From Marinilabilia salmonicolor JCM 21150 (GTDB lineage: Bacteria; Bacteroidota; Bacteroidia; Bacteroidales; Marinilabiliaceae): a stretch of 64,000 nt of DNA. The notes below the pieces were generated by a model. It saw only the letters and a program-made list of their open reading frames with translations, was not told the origin of the DNA and ran no database searches. Made by a program: the position numbers and the translations under genes. The first letter of the stretch is position 1. Each line of letters begins with the position of its first letter. This document shows positions 8,053 through 17,153 of the stretch, piece after piece. The DNA is taken from assembly GCF_000259075.1 (NCBI RefSeq), contig NZ_AJKI01000011.1, positions 186,001 through 250,000 on the forward strand, in the 5' to 3' direction.

Positions 8053-9048
8053 ATGTTACAGCCAACATTAAAAAGACTATTCGAGTATAACACCCTCTCA
8101 AAAGCAGAGGCCAAAGAAATACTCGTCAACATTACCAGTGAAAACTACAGCAAATCAGAAGTCGTAGCGTTTCTGTCCGTTTTCATGATGCGCCCTGTAA
8201 CCGTTGAAGAGTTATCAGGATTTCGGGACGGGCTGTTGGAACAATGCAAGCGTGTAGATTTGTCGGATTTTCAGACCATTGACATGTGTGGCACCGGAGG
8301 TGACGGAAAAAACACTTTCAATATCTCCACACTTGCCTCACTCGTGGTAGCCGGTGCAGGCTACAAAGTGGCGAAACACGGAAACACCGGGGTCAGCTCT
8401 GCATGTGGCTCCTCCAATGTAATGGAACATCTGGGCTACAAATTCACCAATGACAATGATCTTCTAAAAAGGCAAATTGACCAGGCAGGCATTTGTTTCC
8501 TGCACGCGCCACTTTTTCACCCGGCCATGAAAGCAGTAGGTCCCATCCGCCGTGAACTGGGGATTAAAACCTTCTTCAATATGCTGGGTCCAATGGTAAA
8601 TCCCGCCAACCCGCAATTTCAGCTGGTAGGTGTTTTCAGCCTGGAACTGGCACGCATTTATCAGTATATTTACCAGCAATCAACAACAAAATTCAGCATT
8701 GTTCACAGCATCGACGGCTATGATGAAGTATCTTTGACAGATGCTTTTAAGGTGATATCGCACGAAGGTGAAAAGTTACTAAAGCCGGAAGATATCAAGT
8801 TGCCTGTAAACCGTCCTGAAGACATTTTCGGAGGCAACACGGTGGAAGAATCAGCCTCCATTTTCAAAAAAGTATTGAACCAACAAGGAACCCCGGCCCA
8901 AAAGAATGCTGTACTTGCCAATGCTGCTCTGGCCATCGGCACTATGGATGAGCAACTAACCTTTGAGCAATGTCTGGAAAAAGCTCACGACTCGCTCGAA
9001 GGAGGAAAAGCAGCTGCCACCTTAAAAAAACTTCTGGAAATTGTTTAA
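8053..9048 (+). CDS. trpD: Anthranilate phosphoribosyltransferase
   Basis: Joins anthranilate to PRPP. The 331 residues include the glycine-rich PRPP loop MCGTGGDGKNTFNIST, then KHGNTGVSSACGSSNVMEHLG and the HPAMKAVGPIRRELGIKTFFNMLGPMVNP block typical of the family. It is an independent enzyme here, not fused to TrpG. The 221-bp gap before it is the longest in the operon and contains a short dispersed repeat. trpC follows after 18 bases. Confidence 0.96.
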   Translation: MLQPTLKRLFEYNTLSKAEAKEILVNITSENYSKSEVVAFLSVFMMRPVTVEELSGFRDGLLEQCKRVDLSDFQTIDMCGTGGDGKNTFNISTLASLVVAGAGYKVAKHGNTGVSSACGSSNVMEHLGYKFTNDNDLLKRQIDQAGICFLHAPLFHPAMKAVGPIRRELGIKTFFNMLGPMVNPANPQFQLVGVFSLELARIYQYIYQQSTTKFSIVHSIDGYDEVSLTDAFKVISHEGEKLLKPEDIKLPVNRPEDIFGGNTVEESASIFKKVLNQQGTPAQKNAVLANAALAIGTMDEQLTFEQCLEKAHDSLEGGKAAATLKKLLEIV

Positions 9049-9066
9049 CCCATATATCTCAAACTC

Positions 9067-9870
9067 ATGAATATTCTGGATAAAATAGTGGCACAGAAAC
9101 AGAAGGAAGTAACTGCCGCAAAAGATAATGTGTCGATAAAAGAACTAAAATACTATCGGCACTTCACGGCTCCAACAGCCTCAATAAAAGAACACCTGAT
9201 AAAAAAGAGTGATTTTCCGGTCATCGCCGAGTTTAAAAGACAATCGCCCAGCAAAGGACAGATTCATGCCAATGCAAAAGTTGAAGATATCATACCGGGA
9301 TATTCAGAGGTGGGAGTCGCCGGGATTTCAGTACTTACAGACACCCAATTCTTTGGCGGATATAACGATGATCTTAGTAAAGCCCGAGACCTTACGGACA
9401 CCCCCATCATTCGCAAAGAGTTCATCATCGATCCATATCAGATATATGAAGCCAAAGCCATTGGGGCCAGTGCCATTTTGCTCATCGCAGCCATACTCAA
9501 AAAACAACAAGCCGCAGAACTTGCTGCTTTAGCAAACTATCTGGGGCTGGAGGTATTGATGGAGTTACATGATGAAAGCGAAGCAACAATGATTAACAGT
9601 TATGTAGATATGGTAGGCATCAACAATCGAAACCTCAAGACCTTTGAAGTAGATTTGCAACACGCCGCCAACATGATATCACTGCTTCCCTCACACATCC
9701 TTCCCATTGCCGAAAGCGGAATACATTCAGCAGATGATTTCAGATTCTTGAGAAATGCAGGTTTTCAGGGTTTTCTGATGGGAGAATACTTCATGAAGCA
9801 CCCTGATCCCGCTCAGGTTTGTGCCAATCTAAAAGCGGAAGTTATCGGAAAAAGCGTCACCCGGTTGTGA
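9067..9870 (+). CDS. trpC: Indole-3-glycerol phosphate synthase
   Basis: Closes the indole ring from CdRP in a TIM barrel. The 267 residues show the diagnostic EFKRQSPSKG segment (catalytic Lys), SVLTDTQFFGG, RKEFIIDPYQIYEAKAIGASAILLI, and the late GINNRNLKTFEVD and AESGIHSADD blocks. It is a separate protein rather than the TrpC-TrpF fusion found in enterobacteria. trpF starts 24 bases downstream. Confidence 0.96.
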   Translation: MNILDKIVAQKQKEVTAAKDNVSIKELKYYRHFTAPTASIKEHLIKKSDFPVIAEFKRQSPSKGQIHANAKVEDIIPGYSEVGVAGISVLTDTQFFGGYNDDLSKARDLTDTPIIRKEFIIDPYQIYEAKAIGASAILLIAAILKKQQAAELAALANYLGLEVLMELHDESEATMINSYVDMVGINNRNLKTFEVDLQHAANMISLLPSHILPIAESGIHSADDFRFLRNAGFQGFLMGEYFMKHPDPAQVCANLKAEVIGKSVTRL

Positions 9871-9893
9871 GCTGGGAAAATAAAGAACAAATC

Positions 9894-10532
9894 ATGCAAA
9901 ACAAGATAAAGATAAAGGTATGCGGAATGCGTGATCATCAGAACATTCTGGACCTGGCTAAGCTGGAGCCCGACTATATGGGATTCATCTTCTACCCTAA
10001 ATCGCCTCGTTTCGCCGGTAATATTTTAAATCCGGAGACCACCGCCCTGTTGCCTGAAGCCATTCACAAAACAGGCGTTTTTGTCAATGCAAATGCACAA
10101 ACCATTAAAGATACCTGCAAAATATATAACCTAAACACGGTTCAGTTACATGGAAACGAATCAATAGACCTATGCATGGAATTAAAAGAAGAAGGGTTGG
10201 AAGTCATCAAAGCGTTTTCACTAAAACAACATTCAGATATTGAAATCACCAATCAATACAAGGATGTTTGTGACTTATTTCTGTTTGATACACCCACTGC
10301 CCAATACGGAGGAAGCGGCAAGAAGTTTGACTGGTCGATCCTGGAAGGGATTCATCTCTCCCGTCCTTTCTTCTTAAGCGGCGGAATTGAAAACGGAGAC
10401 GCTTCCGGAATCCTGAAAGATTGCCCCATCAGACCCTATGCTCTGGACATTAACAGTAAATTTGAAACTGCTCCGGGTTTTAAAGACATCGCTTCAGTAG
10501 AACAATTTATCAAAACTATTCGCCAACAATAA
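9894..10532 (+). CDS. trpF: Phosphoribosylanthranilate isomerase
   Basis: Isomerises PRA to CdRP. From the ATG at 9894 the product is 212 residues beginning with the conserved KIKVCGMRD motif (catalytic Cys). The barrel continues through GFIFYPKSPRF, VQLHGNES, FDTPTAQYGGSGKKFDW (catalytic Asp) and LSGGIENGD. An in-frame start at 9819 would overlap trpC by 52 bases and add residues unlike the family, so it is rejected. trpB follows after 18 bases. Confidence 0.95.
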   Translation: MQNKIKIKVCGMRDHQNILDLAKLEPDYMGFIFYPKSPRFAGNILNPETTALLPEAIHKTGVFVNANAQTIKDTCKIYNLNTVQLHGNESIDLCMELKEEGLEVIKAFSLKQHSDIEITNQYKDVCDLFLFDTPTAQYGGSGKKFDWSILEGIHLSRPFFLSGGIENGDASGILKDCPIRPYALDINSKFETAPGFKDIASVEQFIKTIRQQ

Positions 10533-10550
10533 AAAAACAATTCAATCCAT

Positions 10551-11741
10551 ATGTCAACTTCATTTCAACCCGACGAACGGGGCTTTTACGGTCCTTATGG
10601 AGGAGCATACATCCCCGAGATGCTCATTCCCAACATCGAAAATCTCAAAGAGAACTACCTGAGAATCATGAATTCGGAATCGTTCCGAAAAGATTTTAAA
10701 ACACTGCTCGAAGATTATGCCGGCCGGCCGTCACCTCTTTATCACGCCGACCGGTTATCAGACCATTATGGTTGCAATATCTGGCTCAAAAGAGAAGACC
10801 TCAACCACACAGGCAGTCACAAAGTCAACAACACCATAGGCCAGATTTTGCTGGCCAATGAAATGGGGAAAAAACGCATCATTGCTGAAACCGGGGCCGG
10901 GCAGCATGGAGTAGCCACAGCAACCGTTTGTGCCCTGATGGGACTGGAGTGTGTGGTGTATATGGGTGAAACCGACATTGAGCGACAGGCTCCCAATGTA
11001 GCACGCATGAAAATGCTGGGAGCCGATGTCCGCCCCGCCATGTCGGGCAGTCGCACCCTCAAAGATGCCACCAACGAAGCCTTGCGGGACTGGATTGCCA
11101 ATCCGCTGGATACTTTCTATCTCATCGGATCTGTAGTCGGTCCCCACCCCTATCCCGACATGGTAGCCAGGCTGCAGTCGGTCATCAGTGGCGAAATACA
11201 GTGGCAGATGAGAAACAAAACCGGCAACAGCAACCCCGACTATGTGGTAGCCTGCGTAGGTGGAGGATCCAACGCTGCCGGATCGTTCTATCATTTTCTG
11301 GACGAGCCGGAAGTACAACTCATCGGGGCTGAAGCCGCCGGAGAAGGCCTGACATCCGGGAAAACAGCAGCCTCCATTGCCATGGGCGAAACAGGTGTCA
11401 TTCACGGAAGCATGACCAACCTGATGCAAACCGATGATGGCCAGATCACCGAACCGTACAGCATCTCTGCAGGATTGGATTATCCCGGTATCGGACCACT
11501 CCATGCCTGGCTGGCAAAAAGCGGAAGGGCCAAATACCTTTCGGTTACTGATCAGGAAGCACTGGATGCGGCCCTCCAGCTTACTCAAAAGGAAGGCATT
11601 ATACCTGCACTGGAATCGGCACATGCACTGGCAGCACTCAACCAGCTGGATCTAAAATCGGGCGAAAATGTGGTTGTTACCATTTCGGGGCGCGGCGACA
11701 AGGATATGAAAACCTACATGGAACGCCTGAAATTAACCTAA
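10551..11741 (+). CDS. trpB: Tryptophan synthase beta chain
   Basis: PLP enzyme that condenses indole with serine. The 396 residues contain the PLP-lysine motif [13 protein letters not shown], the [12 protein letters not shown] loop, the phosphate-binding GGGSNAAG loop and the C-terminal ISGRGDKD. The length and N-terminal [11 protein letters not shown]-like start (here [13 protein letters not shown]) are those of the standard TrpB1. It is followed after 88 bases by trpA, with a weak CCTGA/TCAGG hairpin in the gap that lacks a T-run. Confidence 0.97.
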   Translation: MSTSFQPDERGFYGPYGGAYIPEMLIPNIENLKENYLRIMNSESFRKDFKTLLEDYAGRPSPLYHADRLSDHYGCNIWLKREDLNHTGSHKVNNTIGQILLANEMGKKRIIAETGAGQHGVATATVCALMGLECVVYMGETDIERQAPNVARMKMLGADVRPAMSGSRTLKDATNEALRDWIANPLDTFYLIGSVVGPHPYPDMVARLQSVISGEIQWQMRNKTGNSNPDYVVACVGGGSNAAGSFYHFLDEPEVQLIGAEAAGEGLTSGKTAASIAMGETGVIHGSMTNLMQTDDGQITEPYSISAGLDYPGIGPLHAWLAKSGRAKYLSVTDQEALDAALQLTQKEGIIPALESAHALAALNQLDLKSGENVVVTISGRGDKDMKTYMERLKLT

Positions 11742-11829
11742 CCTGATGGATTCAAAAATCGTCAGGCGGTTATAATGCAAAATTGCTAAAACCAACGATA
11801 CCCTTCAAAAAACAAAAAGAACAATACCA

Positions 11830-12615
11830 ATGGAAAAATTAAAGTCCCTGCTTCAACGCAAGAAAGACCTGTTATCGGTCTATTTCACAGCAGGATTCCC
11901 CCATATCGACAGCACCGTAAAAGTTCTGAAATCGCTCGAAAAAGCAGGAGTGGATTTCGTGGAAATTGGAATGCCCTACTCCGATCCGCTGGCTGACGGT
12001 CCGGTTATTCAGAACAGCAGTACCATTGCCCTCCAAAACGGCATGACACTTAAAAAGTTGTTTGAACAGCTATCTGAAATTAAAGGAGAAGTATCTATCC
12101 CCATCATATTAATGGGATACCTCAACCCGGTACTCAAATTCGGCCCTGAGAAATTTGTAGAAGAATGTAAAAAGAACAATGTTAGTGGACTGATTCTGCC
12201 CGATCTTCCTTATGAAACTTATGTGGAAGAGTTTCAGGAACTATTCACCTCCCACGGACTCAGCAATATTTTCCTGATAACCCCGCAAACTCCGGAAGAG
12301 CGAATCAAGAAACTGGACAGCGCATCCACCTCCTTTATTTACATGGTATCCTCAGCGGCTGTAACTGGGGCCCGGGACGGATTATCGGCCCAACAAATTG
12401 AATACTTTGAGCGGGTCAACACCTTGCAGCTCAGCTCTCCACGCATGGTGGGCTTTGGCATCAGCAACCATGACACCTATAAAAATGTGTGTCAATATGC
12501 CCATGGGGCAATTGTGGGAAGTGCTTTTATAAAACATCTGGAACAAGCCGGCGATGACGAGGAGGGAATTATCTCCTTCATCAAGAAGATGAAAACGGGA
12601 AAGAACGCAGAATAA
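11830..12615 (+). CDS. trpA: Tryptophan synthase alpha chain
   Basis: Cleaves indole-3-glycerol phosphate to indole and channels it to TrpB. The 261 residues show the catalytic pair in VEIGMPYSDPLADGPVIQ, the ILMGYLNP strand and GLILPDLPYE (catalytic Asp), then the phosphate-binding GFGISNHD segment. Last gene of the operon; no strong terminator is seen after it, only purine-rich stutter sequence. Confidence 0.95.
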   Translation: MEKLKSLLQRKKDLLSVYFTAGFPHIDSTVKVLKSLEKAGVDFVEIGMPYSDPLADGPVIQNSSTIALQNGMTLKKLFEQLSEIKGEVSIPIILMGYLNPVLKFGPEKFVEECKKNNVSGLILPDLPYETYVEEFQELFTSHGLSNIFLITPQTPEERIKKLDSASTSFIYMVSSAAVTGARDGLSAQQIEYFERVNTLQLSSPRMVGFGISNHDTYKNVCQYAHGAIVGSAFIKHLEQAGDDEEGIISFIKKMKTGKNAE

Positions 12616-12672
12616 TGGGGGTGAGGAGTAAGCTGATAAGGATTGAGGAATGAGCTGATGAGGGGTGAGAGA
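12616..12672. repeat. Short degenerate direct repeats after trpA
   Basis: GAGGAGTAAGCTGAT and GAGGAATGAGCTGATG are imperfect direct repeats, followed by GAGGGGTGAGAGATG. This purine-rich stutter resembles those beside hisH and hisA. It is non-coding and no function is visible. Confidence 0.45.
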
Positions 12673-12746
12673 TGAAAGTAATCCGGTATTCCATCCACTC
12701 TTCTAACAAACTAAGCCACGGAGCCCCTTATCGCTTTTTAATTTAT

Positions 12747-12754
12747 TACTTTTG
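12747..12754 (+). promoter_or_regulatory. -7 promoter box for purU
   Basis: TACTTTTG matches TAnnTTTG exactly and lies 20 bases before the purU start. The -33 region is T-rich but has no good TTTG at the expected spacing. Confidence 0.5.
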
Positions 12755-12774
12755 TAGCCAAAACAGTTACAAAT

Positions 12775-13638
12775 ATGTCAAAAAACCAAACAGCAATATT
12801 ACGAATTCATTGCCCCGACCAGGGTGGAATTGTAGCCCGTGTCACCGATTTTATACATCAAAACAAAGGAAATGTCGTTGCCCTGGATCAATATACCAAC
12901 CGTGAAGAAAACCGTTTCTTCATGCGGGTAGAGTGGGAACTGAATGGCTTCATGCTGGAGCGTGACGATATCGGAACCGTGTTCGGGCCCCTTCTGGGCA
13001 AACCGCTGGAAATGGTCTGGGATCTGAAGTTTTCGGATCAAATTCCCAGGATGGGGATATTTGTTTCCAAAAGTTCACACTGTCTTTACGATCTGCTGGC
13101 CCGTTACGAGGCCGGAGAACTGAAGGTGAACATCCCCGTTATCATCAGCAACCATCAGGAAATGGAAAAGGTGGCCAAACGTTTCGAAATTCCGTTTTAT
13201 CATGTGGCTGTGACCAAAGACAACAAAAAGGAACAAGAACTGAAAGAGCTGGAGATACTGAAAGAGCACAATGTGGATTTTATCGTTTTGGCCAGATATA
13301 TGCAAATTCTTTCTTCTGATTTTGTAAGCAATTTCCCCAACAAGGTTATCAACATCCACCACTCTTTTCTCCCGGCTTTTGCAGGAGCCAAACCATATCA
13401 TGCAGCCCATTCACGCGGGGTAAAAATTATCGGAGCCACCAGCCATTATGTAACCACGGATCTGGATGCCGGCCCCATCATTGAGCAGGACATCATCCGG
13501 ATTTCGCACCATGATTCGGTCGAAAGTCTGGTGCAAAAAGGAAAAGACATTGAAAAAATAGTTCTTTCGAGAGCCGTAAAAGCTCACCTGGACAGAAAAA
13601 CATTGGTTTACAATAACAAAACGGTTGTTTTTGCCTAA
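12775..13638 (+). CDS. purU: Formyltetrahydrofolate deformylase
   Basis: Hydrolyses 10-formyl-THF to formate and THF, balancing the one-carbon pool and supplying formate to purine synthesis. The 287 residues have an N-terminal ACT domain (ILRIHCPDQGGIVARVTDFI, residues 1-85) and a C-terminal formyltransferase domain with the active-site run INIHHSFLPAF and the downstream GATSHYVTTDLDAGPIIEQD (catalytic Asn-His-Asp set). It has its own -7 box and stands alone. Its TAA stop lies within the 6-bp target duplication of the element that follows. Confidence 0.95.
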   Translation: MSKNQTAILRIHCPDQGGIVARVTDFIHQNKGNVVALDQYTNREENRFFMRVEWELNGFMLERDDIGTVFGPLLGKPLEMVWDLKFSDQIPRMGIFVSKSSHCLYDLLARYEAGELKVNIPVIISNHQEMEKVAKRFEIPFYHVAVTKDNKKEQELKELEILKEHNVDFIVLARYMQILSSDFVSNFPNKVINIHHSFLPAFAGAKPYHAAHSRGVKIIGATSHYVTTDLDAGPIIEQDIIRISHHDSVESLVQKGKDIEKIVLSRAVKAHLDRKTLVYNNKTVVFA

Positions 13639-13641
13639 ATA

Positions 13642-13832
13642 GTGTTGGTCTAAAAAGTCCAACTTCTGCGTTGTTGCTCAAAATCTAAATCCTCAAATAC
13701 ATTAGTATTCTGCGGTTTAGATTTTTCACACGCCTTGAATTTGAACTTTCTATCTCAAACACGTGAAAAACGCTTAGTTTATGGACAGACACAGCTTCAG
13801 TTAGAAATTTTCCCGACTTTATAGACGGGCAC
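13642..13832. mobile_element. Inverted-repeat element, copy A (MITE-like)
   Basis: A 191-bp non-coding element flanked by perfect 6-bp duplications TAAATA (13636-13641 and 13833-13838). Ends: GTGTTGGTCTAAAAAGTC on the left and, reverse complemented, GTGCCCGTCTATAAAGTC on the right. Its interior is nearly identical to copy D (52.3 kb). Its right end carries about 37 extra bases, including an internal TTTATGGACAGAC terminus, that match the left ends of copies B and C. The left duplication overlaps the purU stop codon. It lies directly upstream of the TlpA-hisHAFIE cluster. Confidence 0.8.
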
Positions 13833-13845
13833 TAAATATAACGCT

Positions 13846-14367
13846 ATGCTAAAACTAAAACACCTCTTTTTTATAGTGATGGTCATGATCGGTTTCAGTT
13901 GCGAGAGCCAGACTAATCACCGGGGGTACATCGTTGATGTCGGCGATAAAGCTCCGCTTTTTGAAGCCACACTGGCGAACGGTGAGACTTTCCGACTCGA
14001 GGAAACCCGGGGAAAAGTTGTAATGCTACAATTTACTGCCAGCTGGTGTGGTGTATGTCGAAAAGAGATGCCCCATATTGAAAATGAAATATGGCAGTCC
14101 TACAAGGACAAAGGGCTGATTGTTATTGGCATTGATCGGGACGAGCCACTTGAAACCGTAAAAGAGTTTGCCAAAGAAACAGGCATTTCCTACCCTCTTG
14201 CACTGGATCCCGGAGCTGAAATTTTTCAGCTTTACGCCAAGAAAAAAGCAGGAGTAACACGAAATGTATTGATTGACCGTGATGGTAAAATCGTTTTTCT
14301 AACGCGGCTTTTTAACGAGGAAGAATTCTCAGGCCTCGTGGAAAAGATCGACCAATTGATGAAGTAA
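13846..14367 (+). CDS. TlpA/ResA-type thiol-disulfide oxidoreductase lipoprotein
   Basis: A 173-residue predicted lipoprotein: hydrophobic signal with lipobox GFSC (Cys19), then a thioredoxin-fold domain of the TlpA/AhpC-TSA type. The redox motif is intact as WCGVC (Cys68 and Cys71), and the late NVLIDRDGKIVFLTR strand with the preceding loop fits the family. It is probably a periplasmic thiol-disulfide reductant. Its stop codon overlaps the hisH start by one base (TAATG), so the two are translationally coupled although no functional link to histidine synthesis is known. The promoter is not obvious; copy A of the element family lies immediately upstream. Confidence 0.85.
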   Translation: MLKLKHLFFIVMVMIGFSCESQTNHRGYIVDVGDKAPLFEATLANGETFRLEETRGKVVMLQFTASWCGVCRKEMPHIENEIWQSYKDKGLIVIGIDRDEPLETVKEFAKETGISYPLALDPGAEIFQLYAKKKAGVTRNVLIDRDGKIVFLTRLFNEEEFSGLVEKIDQLMK

Positions 14368-14966
14368 TGAAGATTGTAATTATAAAATATAATGCCGGTA
14401 ATATCCAATCGGTTAGCTTTGCACTGGAACGTCTGGGGTATCAGGCAGAAATCACAGCCGATCATGATACCATCCGGAAAGCCGATAAAGTTATTTTTCC
14501 GGGAGTAGGAGAAGCCAGCACAACAATGGCCTACCTAAAAAAAGAGGGGCTCGATCAATTGATTCCAACGCTGAAGCAACCCGTGCTGGGAATCTGCCTG
14601 GGAATGCAATTGATGTGCAGCCACTCGGAAGAGGGTGACATCCCCTGCCTGGGAATTTTCGATGAAAAAGTAAAGAAGTTTATAGCCCCGCCAAAGGACT
14701 CCGGAAACATAAAAATCCCGCATATGGGCTGGAACCAGCTTACCAATGTCAGGGAACCGCTGTTCAATAAAGAGCTGGAGAACGAATTTGTCTATTTTGT
14801 ACACAGTTTTTATGTTGCTACAGGTCCCGACACTGCTGCAGAAAGCAATTACATCCATCCCTTTAGTGCAGCCCTTCGAAAAGACAATTTCTACGCCACC
14901 CAGTTTCACCCGGAGAAAAGTAGTAAAGCAGGAGAGCAGATACTCAGGAATTTCTTAGAAATGTAG
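14367..14966 (+). CDS. hisH: Imidazole glycerol phosphate synthase, glutamine amidotransferase subunit
   Basis: Supplies ammonia to HisF. The 199 residues show IKYNAGNIQSV at the start, the nucleophile elbow PVLGICLGMQLM and the ATQFHPEKS His-Glu pair. The start ATG shares its A with the stop codon of the preceding lipoprotein gene. The cognate hisF is 1.4 kb downstream in the same direction. Confidence 0.95.
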   Translation: MKIVIIKYNAGNIQSVSFALERLGYQAEITADHDTIRKADKVIFPGVGEASTTMAYLKKEGLDQLIPTLKQPVLGICLGMQLMCSHSEEGDIPCLGIFDEKVKKFIAPPKDSGNIKIPHMGWNQLTNVREPLFNKELENEFVYFVHSFYVATGPDTAAESNYIHPFSAALRKDNFYATQFHPEKSSKAGEQILRNFLEM

Positions 14967-15045
14967 GGGCGGAGATAGAAGCTAGAGGCTAGAAGTTAGA
15001 GGCTAGAGGTTAGAATTTAGATGTTAGAGTTTAGAAATCATACTT
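14966..15045. repeat. Tandem GCTAGAG/GTTAGAG-type stutter between hisH and hisA
   Basis: The 86-bp hisH-hisA gap is filled by short imperfect repeats: AGAAGCTAGAGGCTAGAAG, then GTTAGAGGCTAGAGGTTAGA and TTTAGATGTTAGAGTTTAGA. The unit is about 7 bases and degenerates toward the right. It is non-coding, with no spacer structure that would suggest CRISPR. Confidence 0.7.
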
Positions 15046-15052
15046 TCAATAA

Positions 15053-15784
15053 ATGCAATCAATCGAATTAATACCCGCGATAGACATCATCGGAGGAAAA
15101 TGTGTAAGACTCAGCAAAGGAGATTACAGCACACAGAAAACTTACAATGAACATCCACTGGAAGTGGCCAGACAATTTGAAGACAACGGCATCACACGGC
15201 TTCACCTGGTGGATTTGGATGGTGCCAAGGCTGGACATATTGTCAACTACAAAGTACTTGAGACCATCGCCGGGAAAACGAGTCTGACCATTGATTTCGG
15301 CGGCGGGCTAAAAACGAGTGAGGATTTGCGCATTGCCTTCGAAAGCGGAGCCCAAATGGTTACCGGAGGAAGCATCGCCGTAAAGAACCCTGACGAATTT
15401 TTGCAGTGGCTTACCACCCATGGTCCTGAAAAAATCATCCTCGGCTCCGACGCCAAAGATCGGAAAATCGCCACATCAGGCTGGCTGGAAACCTCCGAAC
15501 TCGACCTGATGGATTTCCTGAAAGAATACATCAGCAAAGGAGTGACCCAAACCATTTGTACCGATATCAGCAAAGATGGAATGCTTGAAGGCCCGTCAAC
15601 AGAGTTATACAAGGAGATACTGGCCAATTTCCCGGATCTGTATCTTATTGCAAGCGGCGGTGTGAGCAGCATGAAAGACATCGATGAACTGGAGGAAGCA
15701 GGTGTGCCGGCGGTAATTTTTGGGAAAGCCATTTATGAAGGAAGAATTAAGATGGAAGAGATTGAGAGGAGGAGTAGAGGGTAG
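15053..15784 (+). CDS. hisA: ProFAR isomerase (phosphoribosylformimino-5-aminoimidazole carboxamide ribotide isomerase)
   Basis: Amadori-type isomerisation in histidine synthesis. The 243-residue half-barrel repeat protein begins with [17 protein letters not shown] (catalytic Asp), has HLVDLDGAK and the second catalytic Asp in [16 protein letters not shown], and ends with the phosphate-binding IASGGVSS. Homologous to HisF, but the HisA-specific motifs separate them. It is followed by repeat-rich non-coding DNA and an inserted four-helix-bundle gene before hisF. Confidence 0.95.
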   Translation: MQSIELIPAIDIIGGKCVRLSKGDYSTQKTYNEHPLEVARQFEDNGITRLHLVDLDGAKAGHIVNYKVLETIAGKTSLTIDFGGGLKTSEDLRIAFESGAQMVTGGSIAVKNPDEFLQWLTTHGPEKIILGSDAKDRKIATSGWLETSELDLMDFLKEYISKGVTQTICTDISKDGMLEGPSTELYKEILANFPDLYLIASGGVSSMKDIDELEEAGVPAVIFGKAIYEGRIKMEEIERRSRG

Positions 15785-15845
15785 GTAGGAGTCAGTAGGG
15801 AATAGTCAGTAGAGAATAGTCAGTAGCCAGTAGAGAATAGAAAAT
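15785..15845. repeat. AGTCAGTAG stutter left of the four-helix-bundle gene
   Basis: Three to four imperfect copies of AGTCAGTAGAGAAT lie between hisA and the four-helix-bundle gene. The complementary motif (CTACTGACTACTGACT) lies on the other side of that gene at 16288-16322, so the gene is bracketed by inverted versions of the same motif. Confidence 0.65.
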
Positions 15846-15897
15846 ACCATTTTCTCTGGTGAGAGAATTATATAATTAACACTTAACTCAAACCATC

Positions 15898-16266
15898 ATG
15901 AAAAAATTCAATTCATTTAAAGACCTATTGGTTTGGCAAAAGTCCATGAACCTCACAGTTACTGTCCATTCCAGTATTAAGAAGCTCCCTCAAATTGAAA
16001 ATTTCGGGTTAATTTCGCAAATGCAAAGGAGTGTCGTGTCCGTCCCAAGCAACATTGCAGAAGGGTATGGACGAAATCAAACAAGAGATTTCATTAGATT
16101 TCTGCAAATATCAATGGGCTCACTTTACGAGTTACAAACCCAAATGGAGATATGCTACAGATTGGCCTATATTGAAAAAGAAGAATATGATAATTTTGAC
16201 CTTGACAGTGTGGAAATTGCAAAAATGCTTTCTGCCCTGATCCGTAAACTCAAAGAGTCCCTTTAA
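15898..16266 (+). CDS. Four-helix-bundle protein (23S rRNA intervening-sequence protein family)
   Basis: A 122-residue, all-helical small protein with the family's typical features: FKDLLVWQKSMNL at the N-terminus, IAEGYGRNQTRDFIRFLQIS in the middle and an EIAKMLSALIRKL-like end. The family was first seen inside 23S rRNA intervening sequences and is common as stand-alone genes in Bacteroidota; its molecular role is unknown. Here it interrupts the hisA-hisF order and is bracketed by inverted AGTCAGTAG motifs, which suggests it arrived as a unit. Confidence 0.85.
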   Translation: MKKFNSFKDLLVWQKSMNLTVTVHSSIKKLPQIENFGLISQMQRSVVSVPSNIAEGYGRNQTRDFIRFLQISMGSLYELQTQMEICYRLAYIEKEEYDNFDLDSVEIAKMLSALIRKLKESL

Positions 16267-16287
16267 ACCTAAAATATAATACAATTC

Positions 16288-16322
16288 AAACTACTGACTA
16301 CTGACTAAAAACTATTCACTAT
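16288..16322. repeat. CTACTGACTACTGACT repeat right of the four-helix-bundle gene
   Basis: This is the inverted counterpart of the stutter at 15785-15845. Read on the minus strand it gives AGTGAATAGTTTTTAGTCAG, nearly identical to 7836-7860 in the trpG-trpD gap. It ends directly before the hisF start. Confidence 0.6.
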
Positions 16323-16325
16323 ATC

Positions 16326-17081
16326 ATGCTCGCAAAAAGAATCATACCATGCCTGGATATCCGCAACGGACAGACGGTAAAAGGCGTAAAATTTCTGGAT
16401 ATTAAAGAGGTAGGTGATCCGGTGGAACTGGGTGCCCTTTACGCACAGCAGGGTGCAGACGAACTGGTGTTTCTGGACATCACTGCCAGCCACGAAAAGC
16501 GGAAAACCTTCGTAGATCTTGTGAAAAAAATTGCCCGGCACATCAACATCCCGTTTACAGTAGGGGGCGGCATTAGTGAGTTAAGCGATGCCGATGCACT
16601 GCTGAGCGCAGGAGCCGACAAGATATCCATCAACTCTTCGGCAGTCAGGAATCCACAATTGATTAGCGATATGGCGCAGCATTTCGGCAGCCAGTTTGTG
16701 GTGGTGGCCATCGATGCCAAACAAATTACCGGAGACGACTGGGCGGTAACGGTAAACGGAGGTCGTATCCCCACAGAAAAACGACTCTTCAGCTGGGCCC
16801 GGGAGGCAGAAGAGAGAGGAGCCGGCGAGCTCCTGTTCACCAGTATGGATCACGATGGTGTAAAGCAGGGATTTGCCAACGATGCCCTGGCCAAACTCTC
16901 CGATGAACGAGGCATTCCCATCATCGCCTCGGGAGGAGCCGGTACCAAAGAACATTTCAAGGATGTATTTACCAAAGGAAAGGCCGATGCCGGTTTGGCC
17001 GCCAGCATTTTCCACTTTAATGAAATACCCATACCCGAATTGAAGAGCTATCTGAAAAACGAAGGTATCTCCATTCGGTAA
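16326..17081 (+). CDS. hisF: Imidazole glycerol phosphate synthase, cyclase subunit
   Basis: Uses ammonia from HisH to form IGP and AICAR. The 251 residues begin [22 protein letters not shown] (catalytic Asp), show the first phosphate site IPFTVGGGI, the second catalytic Asp in [10 protein letters not shown], and the second phosphate site IIASGGAGT. hisIE follows after 72 bases. Confidence 0.96.
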   Translation: MLAKRIIPCLDIRNGQTVKGVKFLDIKEVGDPVELGALYAQQGADELVFLDITASHEKRKTFVDLVKKIARHINIPFTVGGGISELSDADALLSAGADKISINSSAVRNPQLISDMAQHFGSQFVVVAIDAKQITGDDWAVTVNGGRIPTEKRLFSWAREAEERGAGELLFTSMDHDGVKQGFANDALAKLSDERGIPIIASGGAGTKEHFKDVFTKGKADAGLAASIFHFNEIPIPELKSYLKNEGISIR

Positions 17082-17153
17082 CCTTGCAAGCCATGCCGGA
17101 CAAATCATTATCTTTGTCCTCAGATAATTATGTAAAAACACAAACAACATATC

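Noticed and set aside
10758-11624. Long minus-strand open frame (288 codons) opposite trpB
   Set aside because: It is antisense to a well-supported trpB and has no domain of its own.
14966-15045. Repeat cluster considered as a CRISPR array
   Set aside because: The units are about 7 bases, imperfect and without spacers; no cas genes are present.
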